A stretch of DNA of 64,000 nucleotides from Agapanthus africanus. Lineage: Eukaryota; Streptophyta; Magnoliopsida; Asparagales; Amaryllidaceae. This document shows, in pieces, positions 1 to 8,992 of the stretch; the stretch's first letter is position 1, and each line of letters begins with the position of its first letter. The position numbers and the translations under genes were made by a program. Location: NCBI GenBank assembly GCA_030015575.1, contig JASDDO010000016.1, positions 459,620,141-459,684,140 of the forward strand. The letters are read 5' to 3'. The notes beneath the pieces were generated by a model. The model saw only the letters and a list, made by a program, of their open reading frames with translations. It made no database searches and was not told where the DNA came from.

Positions 1-2446
1 TAGATTCTACACTGTTGTTTTATTATTCATTTGCCGCATATTCTTACTGTTGCATTCAGGATATGATCCCTTGTATATTCATACCAGTGCACACATATAT
101 TGATATCTTCATACTTGCGCACATGCACACTGTATATTCATACCGGTGCACACATATATTGATATCTTCATACTTGTGCACATGCACACTGTATATTCAT
201 ACCAGTGCACACATATATCGATATCTTCATACTTGCGCACATGCACACTGTATATTCATACAAGTGCACACATATATCGATATCTTCATACTTGCGCACA
301 TGCACACTGTATATTCATACCAGTGCACACATATATTGCTTTCTTCATACTTGCGCACATGCACACTGTATATTCATACCAGTGCATACATATATTGATA
401 TCTTCATACTTGCGCACATGCACACTGTATATTCATACCAGTGCACACATATATTGATATCTTCATACTTGCGCACATGCACACTGTATATTCATACCAG
501 TGCACACATATATTGATATCTTCATACTTGCGCACATGCACACTGTATATTCATACCAGTGCACACATATATTGATATCTTCATACTTGCGCACATGCAC
601 ACTGTATATTCATACCAGTGCATATATATATATATTGATATATCCCTACTTGTGCACATGCACCCTGTATTTTCATAGTAGTGCTACACTCATATTCGCG
701 TATATATCCATGTGCACATCCATACCTACATCATACACATATTACATACATGGATGATATTGACTTGATTTCAAGAAAATAGGGACCGCATGAGATATTT
801 TCAAGAACTGGATTCTTTTAAAAGAGCGGTTTTCTCTTTTTACTCTTAGTGTCATACGACACTTTGCATGGATTTACGCATTGAGTTGGATTTATGGGAT
901 TTCTGGATTTGAGAACCGTGGTATTATTTTAAGAAAATACGCACTGTTTTAAAAACCCGGTTTCTCTTGATATGATATTTCGGTGCGTCCACCATGAGTT
1001 TTCTCGGTTCCTGAGAGCTTGTGTGAGTATACCCGATTCGAGGAGTGGTAGGCACCGATTGCGGGTATATGGTGGACTCGGTGTGGTACCCCGGGTCAAG
1101 AATACTCGTATATGTTAGACGGTGAGCCTGGCAGGGGAGTACTACCTACCGGTGATTGTTTTGAGCTCGGCGGATATCTGGGGGATACCGACCGGAGTGG
1201 AGAGATGAGACGGGCCGATCCGGACTGACGGAGCCCTATGTATATGAGGATTTACGTGCCGATGCTAGGCACAGGTTTCATGATGTTTTCGAGTGTCGAT
1301 GCTTGACACTCAGGTTCCATGATTTGATATGTCGCGAGCGACACATGTTGATTTACATCCTCATACTTCCATGCATATGCTTTATGATATTTACATGCAT
1401 GATGTTTATTGTCATTGGGTGACACGTGGACGATATCCACATACATATAGTTGACATTGACGACATGATCACATAGTTGGACGAGATCCACATACATGAT
1501 GACAGTGATTATATAGTTGGATGATATCCACATACTTATAAACTTCATGATATAGTCGACATGGATCATACCTCATATTGTTGATATGTTATTACCTGAG
1601 GCACTGGCACGCGCACTTAGCACTACACTCATGTATAGATGTTACATTGCCTCCTTATCATGCTTCAGACTTATTCATTTGAGGTTTATATATATTTGAT
1701 CGTATTGACCTAGGATTGTGTCATACACACGATTTCTGCTCTGTGATATTTTCTATTCACGAGTTGGCAACTCACCCCCGTTGTTCCACAGTTTCTTGCA
1801 GGTTTTGCCGTACAGGTTTCATTGCGGCTTTCCTGGCACACTGCTTCCCTTACGGGTGACTTGCTTTGGTAAGTGGATTCTCTTGCATCAGAACCACCAT
1901 TATATATGTATTATTCGGTTGTATCTAGAAATTCCATCAACCAAACTTGTATATTGTTTCAGACTTAGAAAATCAGTTGTGTATTATTTCGACCTTAGAG
2001 TCGCGCGTTGTAGTATTATGATTTTCAAGCTGATTTTTTGAGTTTTCCTTTGAGTTTTGATCCTCGCCTTTGGCGTTGTATATTATATTGCTTGCGTGGT
2101 TGTGACCGTCGATTGACGAAAAGCTAGCTCCCGCTTAGGGATGCCTTTTATCATTGTATATATATATTATTCATGTTGTACCCCGTTTGGGGCCAGTATT
2201 TACAAATGAAACTCTGCCGAAATTTTCAGAAAAGACTAGAGATTTTAAAAATGCACATTCGGCTTACTTATTTAAAAACCTTGTTTTTAAAAAACGTGTT
2301 TTCTTCATTTCTTAAAACTAGTTCTCCTTATTTACTCCTTAAAAATGGTTTTAGATTTCTGGGATTTTGGCTTACTTGAATTAGATGGGGTCCTATAGAC
2401 TTCATATGATTCAAGTGCCAGTCACGTGCTATTTCGGGTCGTGACA
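1..2446 (+). mobile_element. 5' LTR (3' portion) of Tekay-like element
   Basis: This segment aligns colinearly with 16505-18825 of the 3' LTR; the first 2443 bp of the LTR lie outside the window. The length difference from the partner segment is about 125 bp, and two extra copies of the 59-bp repeat explain most of it. It ends GGGTCGTGACA, followed by a 4-base spacer and the primer site. It contains no credible gene; the ORFs near its start come from the tandem repeat. Confidence 0.85.
71..667 (+). repeat. 59-bp tandem array in 5' LTR, 10 units
   Basis: Ten units start with TGTATATTCATA at an exact 59-bp spacing (about 71 to 602) and differ by a few substitutions. A degenerate eleventh unit follows near 668. 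Each unit carries GTGCACACATATATTGATAT and a GCGCACATGCACA segment. The same array in the 3' LTR has eight regular units, so the copy number changed after insertion or during reverse transcription. Confidence 0.93.
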
Positions 2447-2861
2447 AAGTTGGTATCAAAGCGCTAAGTTAACCTTGGTTCGAGTCTAAGTTTGACTATG
2501 TGGAGCCCAGAGCGTTTATATATACATACGGAACTTAGGCTTGACATTACGGAACTTGGACTTAGTCGAGGGGGTATTATACCCAAACTTTCGTCGCGTA
2601 AGATGACCCTTGGTTGATGGAGTAAGTAGCTTGTGCAGAGTGACGTACCGTACGTATGTTCCGCAGCATATTTACGATACGCTACTCCGCTTAAGAAACC
2701 TTAGGATGTACATTTCCTTGCACGGTATTATATTCATTCCTATGATCTATCCTCATCAATATTGGTCATGATTTTGCTGCCACAATTACACGGGCAGAGA
2801 GAGCTACGGCTAGAGTTGCGTCAGCTTGAGCTCGTCACGGACGAGGACTGACCAGGGCGTG
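2447..2861 (+). other. 5' internal remnant of Tekay-like element
   Basis: About 415 bp lie between the LTR and the nested insertion. Apart from the primer site I see no open reading frame or motif. In an intact relative this would be the untranslated leader and possibly the start of gag. The segment resumes at 10741 after the insertion. Confidence 0.6.
2451..2463 (+). other. Primer-binding site, tRNA-iMet type
   Basis: TGGTATCAAAGCG begins 4 bases after the LTR end. Apart from one or two changes it matches the TGGTATCAGAGC sequence complementary to the 3' end of plant initiator methionine tRNA. It fixes the 5' LTR boundary and the plus orientation of the element. Confidence 0.85.
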
Positions 2862-2866
2862 ATTCC
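2862..2866. repeat. Target-site duplication ATTCC, left copy
   Basis: ATTCC immediately precedes the 5' LTR and is repeated at 10736-10740 immediately after the 3' LTR. This perfect 5-bp duplication is what retroviral-type integrase leaves, and it shows the element inserted as a unit into the Tekay-like internal region. Confidence 0.95.
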
Positions 2867-3348
2867 TGTTCATCACAGAATACTGCACTTTATACCGCCC
2901 ATTCTTACGCTCGTGTGTTTATAGGTAGGTACTTTTAATCCGTGTTTGTTACATGTTTACAGAATACAGGTTTCTAGTACAAATATTGCAATTCAGGACA
3001 AAATCTCCACAGTTACGCCAAATGCAGAACATCTGTCGACAGCAGATAAAAGCCGGGTTCCGGTCATCCATATCCGTCCAGTGCCGAGTACCGGTTCCCG
3101 ATACAAGACATGTGACAGTGGTCATTCATGTCTGGGACAAGCACAGAGCACGAGGTGGGCTGCACAAGAATCAATGGGTGCGCGGAGCTCGAGGGAGAGA
3201 TAAAGTCAAAAGTGAAGGAAATAAAGCAAACTTGGACTTGGAAATCTGGAATTATTCTGAAGACTTTTGCGCATTTTGAAGTTGGCAAACACGAGGAAAC
3301 ATCCAACCAGGGAATATGACAAAAGCCCACTGCCCAATTCAACTGTAC

Positions 3349-3396
3349 GGCCGCGCATGCGCGGCCAATAGGGGGTATTGGCCGCGCATGCGCGGC
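3349..3396. promoter_or_regulatory. Nested double palindrome upstream of LTR TATA box
   Basis: The palindrome GGCCGCGCATGCGCGGCC occurs twice in inverted order around a 5-base spacer of G. The whole is an inverted repeat with 21-bp arms, each arm being itself palindromic. It lies about 90 bp upstream of the TATA box. Identical structures occur at 9475-9522 and 35521-35568, and a decayed version near 62320-62345 in the relative. Its position in U3 suggests a protein-binding site or a structural element; function is inferred. Confidence 0.8.
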
Positions 3397-3487
3397 AAGG
3401 TGGGGCCCACTCACTGCAGAATTTCAGGGGTATTTTGGGTGTTTCATTTCTGGTCTGGTGGATGCCCTAGAATTCCAGTTTACGTCC

Positions 3488-3495
3488 TATAAATA
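3488..3495 (+). promoter_or_regulatory. LTR TATA box
   Basis: TATAAATA is followed by a C/G-rich stretch and a CT-rich leader, the usual layout of a plant LTR promoter. The same box is present in the 3' LTR near 9614 and, reversed, in the solo LTR near 35422-35429. Transcription would begin about 30 bp downstream. Confidence 0.75.
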
Positions 3496-4611
3496 CCCCG
3501 GACCAGAGCTTAACCAAGAGAGCTTTTCTTTGTTTTTCTCTTTTGTGTAATTTTGTTCTTCTTTCTTCTTCTTCTTCATTCTTCCTCCATTAAATTGTAG
3601 TGAGAGCTTTTGAGTGGAAGATTAATGAAGATGAGGGTTCTTTATCTTTCTTGTTAGTTTTCTCCCCCTTGAGATTTTTGCTTTCTCTTGCTCATTCAAC
3701 CTCTTCATTGAGCTTGAATGGGTAAGAGTTAGTTATTGATCTCAAGGGTCGTATTTTCTCCCTGGACTAGCACTTCATTTCACATGCGTTTTCTACCCTT
3801 CCCTTGATCTTGCAATCTCTTCATTGAGTTTGCAAGTTTAAGGGTTGGCTATTGAGCACATGCTTGTCTTGAGTCCTAGTTCCGTATTCTTTTTATCGCT
3901 TTTTATTATTCGCAATTTATTACCTTGTCTTTTATTACTTGCTTTTATTACTTGCAATTTTATTCATGCACTTTAATACTTGTATCTTTTCTTTTCTTTG
4001 TTCTTTTCTTTTTGTTCTCTTTTGTTTATATTGTGAATGTTGTAATTATCGTCGTTGTTAAGAATTAATACGGTTTTATAAGTTAACATTTCTTTGCCAA
4101 TTCCTTTTCCCGTTATTTTCCATTTGAACTCCGCCCGAACCATACGCAAGCGCTCCGTTAGGCACCGTACCCTGACAAGGTAACGGTGATTCCTAACCGC
4201 GACCGGTTGCGTTCGGTTTGGCCGGAGGCGAAGGCAAGAGACAAGAACGGAAGGACAAGGGTAAATAAGCCGGATTCCACGAATACCGCGCTTAAATCCC
4301 CTAATCCACGTTGTTGCCAATTGCTTAGCTTCAATTGGTCAAGACTCGGCTCAAAGGTTTTTGAGTACGGATTTCTTAGCTTACAATCTCGTATCTTTTC
4401 TTAACAACTTTATACTTGCAGATAAACACATAGGTTAGATCGAACAAACATACAGATTCTTTATTGACTCGTCTAAGACAAGAAGGTAAGATACCACCAT
4501 CTCCCTGTGGACCGACCCGTGCTCACCGGCTAGCTGCATAGCGACACCATCCTGATCGCGGTTACACTTAAATTCTTTGAACATCCGACACGCCAAAAGC
4601 GTGCGATCAAA

Positions 4612-4629
4612 TGGCGCCGTTGCCGGGGA
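4612..4629 (+). other. Primer-binding site, tRNA-Asp type
   Basis: TGGCGCCGTTGCCGGGGA starts two bases after the 5' LTR. This 18-mer is the primer site usually seen in Athila-type plant elements and is attributed to tRNA-Asp. It sets both the LTR end and the element's orientation. Confidence 0.88.
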
Positions 4630-5672
4630 GACGGTAGCGTATTTTCTTTCTTGTTATTCGGGTTAATATTCTTTTTGTATATAAAAAAATATATATTCTT
4701 TTTTGTTTTTTGGACAATATTTTTGTGGGCAAGTGTGCAGAATTTTGCGTATTTGCAAACTGCGATAGTGGGGAAGCAAAGTGTACATTCAACGTTAAGG
4801 TGATTACGAAGTACAGTGCCAAAGATCCGGGTAGTTTGACCCGCGCAAGCGAACCTTTCAAGCTTACCGGATTTGATTCAACGGGGGTTTCCTAACCCAA
4901 AACTTAAACGGTACGTACTTTACTAACACCTTCTTCTCAAATCCGACGCTTCCAATATACTATTCTTTGCAGGATTCTTTGCAAGTTCGCTAGCAAACGC
5001 TAAAACTTGACTAACCCGTATTTGTTGCAGCGCCGCGCTTAAACTAAAAAAAACGATTGTTTTGATTCTTTATAAGAATTTTTTGAATTGCGCATTGCAT
5101 CAATTAATACGGACTTAAGGGCAAGCGAACCCCACAACATACGGTAAAGGATTTCATCACCTTTTCCGTGGCCCACAAATCACGAACTTGCGCATAACGA
5201 TAACCCGCACAAATTTTAAAAGAAACTAGACTTTAAGCCTTAAGGACTTCGCGCTCACTAGGAGAAGTTAACTGTATTTAGAAGCTTGCTTAACGGTATA
5301 TTGTTTACGGGGTGTCTAGGAAAGTGTTAACGGCGAAACCGCCAAAAGAGAAAGGGTTATTTAATTAAGGAACTTCGCGAAAGCGTTGGAAAACCTCCCC
5401 TTATCTCTGCACTTACCTGGCCTCGTGATCAGTGTATCTTGAGCCTGTTTCTCGACACAGTTTTACTTCGACAATCAAGTTCTCGAGCAGGTCTAGTTGA
5501 CCTAGGTGAACCCTAGAACGATTAGGTGTGTGGTATTTTTGTGTCGTGATTTTTGTCCATATTCTTTTTTGTGTATACTTCATTCTTTTGCTAACAACTA
5601 ACTAAATAAAAAAAAAATCACATTCTTTTTCCCCTCCTTTTCTCTTCCTTTCTTTCACTCTCTCTTCATATC
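4630..5672 (+). other. Untranslated leader of Athila-like element with shared module
   Basis: About 1.04 kb separates the primer site from the ORF. It holds only short ORFs (a 61-codon one at 4710-4895 is the longest of note), none recognised. A segment at about 5310-5397 closely matches, in the same sense relative to the element, the leader of the unrelated copia element at about 49272-49368; the best-conserved core includes AATTAAGGAACTTCGC. The last 80 bp before the ATG are pyrimidine-rich, as in a typical plant 5' leader. Confidence 0.65.
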
Positions 5673-7367
5673 ATGGGTACTCCACCTCGCAAAACTCTTG
5701 CCGAATTTTGGTACCCACAACCGGACATTACTTCTTACGGTTCTTGCTTTGGCCGAATATCGAACGACCCCTCCATGCCAAAAATTTCTTTGAAAGATCG
5801 GATAGACGCGTCTAGGACAAACAATTTGACTCCGCAATCCACTTCATATCAACCATTTCAAACAGTCACCCCTTCTTACGTTGATACCCCTTCTTCGAGT
5901 CATGTTGCAATTCCAAGACCTATATCTATTGCAGAACGTATTGAACAATCTCGTAGCCGATCTTTCACTCCTTTCACCACTTCAAATTCTTGGGATCAAC
6001 AATTCCATTCACCTTCTTATCCCAATGTTGATCCCACTCCTGTCCAGCCATTCAATTCCTACCAATCCTACCCTACTTATGCACCTTCCCTAGACATTGC
6101 TTCAGAACCGCCTTTTGGGAGTTTTCAGTATCCATACAACTGTGAATCTTTCACTGAAACCCCTTCACAACCAATGTCTAGTCTAGAACAGTCGTTGGAA
6201 GACTTTAGGGTAGCGTCAAGCCAACAAATGATGGATTTGAATGCGTCCATGGCCGCCCTCATACAACCTAGTGATTCGGTAGCTAGTTTTCAACTAGCTC
6301 CAACTTTTTCAATGTATGATGAGGCGGCAGGACAGGCTGTGAATTTGAGTGGAGAGAGTGAGATGTACCCCCTTCCAAATCAAACCTACCCGTCCCAAAT
6401 TGAATCCCACAACTCCTGTTTTGAAAGTCTATCGAGTATCCCACATGATTTATCAATTGAAGATAGAATGATGAATGCGTTGTGCGACTTCGTAGTGTTT
6501 GATTTGCCCGATTGTGAAGGGTCCCTTCCAAGTGAAACCAATCCCAAACCTTTTGACCTCTATACCTCCACTCTAGAACCCGAATCGATTGAAATCCATG
6601 CTTTTGTTGAGGTGTCTGAGAATATTGATTTTCACTTGATTGAGGATATTGACGCTGGGAATATTTTGGATGATGAACCCATAGATTTGGCTGAGTTTTT
6701 CTCTCCAATTCATCATCCCGAGTCATTAACTGTTTTTCCCGAACCCCATATGCGTCTGAATTTTGAAGATAAAGGCATGGATGAGCTTAACTTTGAGGAG
6801 AATTCTGAGGATAGTTTTGAGGATGAACCAGTTATAATTGATGAGTCGGATTTTCCAATTCATCCTGTTCCTTTCATTGACTGTGTACACCCTCCCGAAA
6901 CCTTAACCGATACCCTTCCTCAACCACTTCCCTCCATCCTTTCCATCGTTCCGACCTTGCAAGAACCCGTATCACTTACATTTCATATGTCTGGTTTACC
7001 AAGTTCGGCGTACCCATGGTTTCTCACGAATCTTGAGGGATTTGACCCCATTTCTCGACGAGTAAATATATTAGCACAATCGCTTTTCACACATCGGTCA
7101 TCCCAAATTGTGCTAATCTATTTACTCCACTTGCACCCTCAAGTTCGTATTCCACTTCTTTTTCCCGTCCGCCATTCTTCTTCTTCTGATATACCGAGAC
7201 CGTATCCCGCTTCTATCTCCATACGGTCTCGCGTATTCTCCATTTCTTACCTCTTCACCTTCTTTCACCAACCACTGCTTTACCATGATAAAATCTTTGA
7301 ATGGTTGGTGTTAACTTTTGGCCTGTGTAAGGCCTTGTATAGATTGATACTGTTCCTTCCCCCCTAA
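5673..7367 (+). CDS. Orphan 564-residue protein of Athila-like non-autonomous element
   Basis: This is the only long intact frame of the element. I do not recognise the family. Residues 1-160 are rich in Pro, Ser and Tyr and contain two related motifs, ISLKDRIDASR (about 38-48) and ISIAERIEQSR (about 84-94); a third variant, LSIEDRMMNAL, is near 260-270. Residues about 170-198 could form a short coiled coil. Residues about 300-395 are strongly acidic, with paired FxP/PIHxPE-like segments. The last 45 residues (about 520-564) are hydrophobic and aromatic. There is no CCHC knuckle, protease DTG, YxDD or integrase signature. The ATG follows a pyrimidine-rich leader, and the frame is uninterrupted in a copy whose LTRs are about 99.5 percent alike. 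It could be a very diverged gag-like or accessory protein, or an untranslated frame that is open only because the copy is young. Confidence 0.6.
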   Translation: MGTPPRKTLAEFWYPQPDITSYGSCFGRISNDPSMPKISLKDRIDASRTNNLTPQSTSYQPFQTVTPSYVDTPSSSHVAIPRPISIAERIEQSRSRSFTPFTTSNSWDQQFHSPSYPNVDPTPVQPFNSYQSYPTYAPSLDIASEPPFGSFQYPYNCESFTETPSQPMSSLEQSLEDFRVASSQQMMDLNASMAALIQPSDSVASFQLAPTFSMYDEAAGQAVNLSGESEMYPLPNQTYPSQIESHNSCFESLSSIPHDLSIEDRMMNALCDFVVFDLPDCEGSLPSETNPKPFDLYTSTLEPESIEIHAFVEVSENIDFHLIEDIDAGNILDDEPIDLAEFFSPIHHPESLTVFPEPHMRLNFEDKGMDELNFEENSEDSFEDEPVIIDESDFPIHPVPFIDCVHPPETLTDTLPQPLPSILSIVPTLQEPVSLTFHMSGLPSSAYPWFLTNLEGFDPISRRVNILAQSLFTHRSSQIVLIYLLHLHPQVRIPLLFPVRHSSSSDIPRPYPASISIRSRVFSISYLFTFFHQPLLYHDKIFEWLVLTFGLCKALYRLILFLPP

Positions 7368-7385
7368 TCCTGAACTTCAACGCTT

Positions 7386-7547
7386 AACAGTGGAAACACT
7401 GTTTTACTTAAGTTTGGGGGGGACACTTTTTTTTGTACATATTTTTGTTTTCCTTTTTGTATATAATTTGTTGTAGGGAGCGCCGGCAATTTTGACCCTC
7501 TTGGTATAGCCTGACAGTGAGGGCACTGTCAAGTTTAAGTTTGGGGG
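7386..7547 (+). repeat. Duplicated module: hairpin plus polypurine-like tract
   Basis: Just after the ORF, the hairpin AACAGTGGAAACACTGTT (7386-7403) is followed by AAGTTTGGGGGGGA (about 7410-7423). About 125 bp later GACAGTGAGGGCACTGTC (7513-7530) is followed by AAGTTTGGGGGTG (7535-7547). Both tracts resemble the true polypurine tract next to the 3' LTR. They may be internal plus-strand primers or remnants of an earlier 3' end. Confidence 0.65.
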
Positions 7548-8974
7548 TGTGCTCGGTAAGCTTTCTTCCTTCGCATTCATATGTATATTTTGCATCTGCA
7601 TATTAAATCCATAAAATCCATAAAAATCTGAAAATTTTCTAAAAATATAAAAACTTTTTGTCAAGTTAGCTTGTGGAAGAACTCTGATTCAACATTCGAC
7701 GGTTTTTGTTTGAAAAGATAGGAATAACTAAATCCTATGTTTGGATTTTGAAAACCTGAAAGATAACTCTCCTTTGAAGTTAACTATAGCTGATATACGT
7801 CTTTACATTACACTACACGTGTTGTGAGTCTTGGAAATTAGATGACAAGTCTTTTATGTTTAAAAACTTTTAAATAGATAAATGATTTTCTGAGGATCAA
7901 ATAGGTTTGTTCTGAAATAAGTAATATATCAAGAATTGTTTATGAAGTGAGTGAATATGAAGGAATGTTATTGATACCTTAATTGGAACTAAGTCTGAAA
8001 AATAACCCATCTGAAACTTGATTGGAATGATTACACACCAAACCCACTAAACACGTCTTTTATCTGAAAAATAATTGAACTGCCGGTTATATCTCCGTTC
8101 GTATTAAATCATCTGATTTTCACGACAAACTGTCTTTTGTTTTTGGACCTAGGTGACTTGAGTAATTAAGTCCGCTGGGGTGTTTCTACACCTAATGCCC
8201 TAAAACCAACTGGTTTGGGTGCATTGGCCCAAAGCTCGCTAAGAAGCCTAGAAAGTCCAGATAAAAACAAAGTCAAGCAAGTGTTCTCTCCGAGTTAAAA
8301 TTCCTAACGGTTCTTTGTGTGAGAATAATCTTGATAAAAGACAAGCTTTTATAAAAAAAATTTAACGGAGATATGAAGGTTTTACTCTATGATAAAGACT
8401 ATTGCACGTTCACAGAGGTGTGTATGAAATGAAAACAAGAAAAAGGTAGAGTGAAGAATAAGACCTAGTTTCCTGTTAGGGAAGATAGAAATTCTGAAGT
8501 TGAAACTTTACTGGAAAACGAAACTTGAAAAATGCTTAACTCGTTATAAAACTTATGTGATCCTTTTAAAATTGTTATCTGGGCTTTATTGTGTGACATA
8601 ATGACTTTATTCGACCTTTCGGGAACTTAACGACACTATTTTGCACTGCACGTAAAGACATATAAAATCTGTAGTTAAATAAGAAGAGAGATGTGAAAAA
8701 TAAAGGTTCGATAGTCTAAACTTAGGATTATAGAATTGTTATTTTCTGAAACAAAACTTTAGGGTCTTGAATCTTAGTTATTTTACAAAACTAGCTTGAC
8801 CGGATTTTGTGGGTAGTATCCGCTGAAAACCCTCAGGAGACAACACTCCTCCTACTAGGGACACCTAGAGGTTTAACGGCTTGTTGCACGCGCTCAGTGC
8901 AATCGCGTTCCCTGCGAAAGTGCGGTTATCATTTTATTTTTGTGAATAATTGGTTTTGCTCGGGACGAGCAAAA
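7548..8974 (+). other. Non-coding 3' internal region of Athila-like element
   Basis: About 1.4 kb of A-rich sequence has no ORF of note. The last 180 bp (from about 8795) are closely conserved in the diverged relative at about 58495-58690, including a segment with GGGTAGTATCCGCTGAAAAC. That conservation points to a cis-acting role near the 3' end, such as packaging or plus-strand priming. Confidence 0.6.
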
Positions 8975-8992
8975 GTTAAGTTTGGGGGTATT
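8975..8992 (+). other. Polypurine tract of Athila-like element
   Basis: GTTAAGTTTGGGGGTATT lies directly before the 3' LTR start TGTTCATC. It is the expected plus-strand primer and matches the tract usual in Athila-type elements. Confidence 0.85.

Larger units (their letters stand above)
2867..4609 (+). mobile_element. 5' LTR of Athila-like element
   Basis: It starts TGTTCATC and ends GCGATCA. It carries a large inverted repeat at 3349-3396 and a TATA box at 3488, then a pyrimidine-rich stretch (about 3530-3600) typical of a transcribed leader. A 116-residue minus-strand ORF (3064-3414) recurs in all copies, but only because the LTRs are nearly identical; nothing suggests it is coding. Confidence 0.93.

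Noticed and set aside
15-757. Overlapping ORFs with Thr/His/Tyr-rich repeats
   Set aside because: They are frames through the 59-bp tandem array of an LTR; the same peptides recur in several frames and no domain is seen.
2451-2463. tRNA gene at primer sites (also 4612, 27840, 51082)
   Set aside because: Only the 13-18 nt complementary to tRNA 3' ends are present; there is no cloverleaf or internal promoter boxes.
3064-3414. 116-residue minus-strand ORF conserved in three places
   Set aside because: Conservation reflects near-identical young LTRs (also 9190-9540 and 35503-35853), not protein constraint.
4186-4404. 72-residue ORF repeated near 34527-34745
   Set aside because: It lies within the Athila-like LTR and recurs only because of LTR identity; the third copy (10228-10446) is open on the other strand instead.
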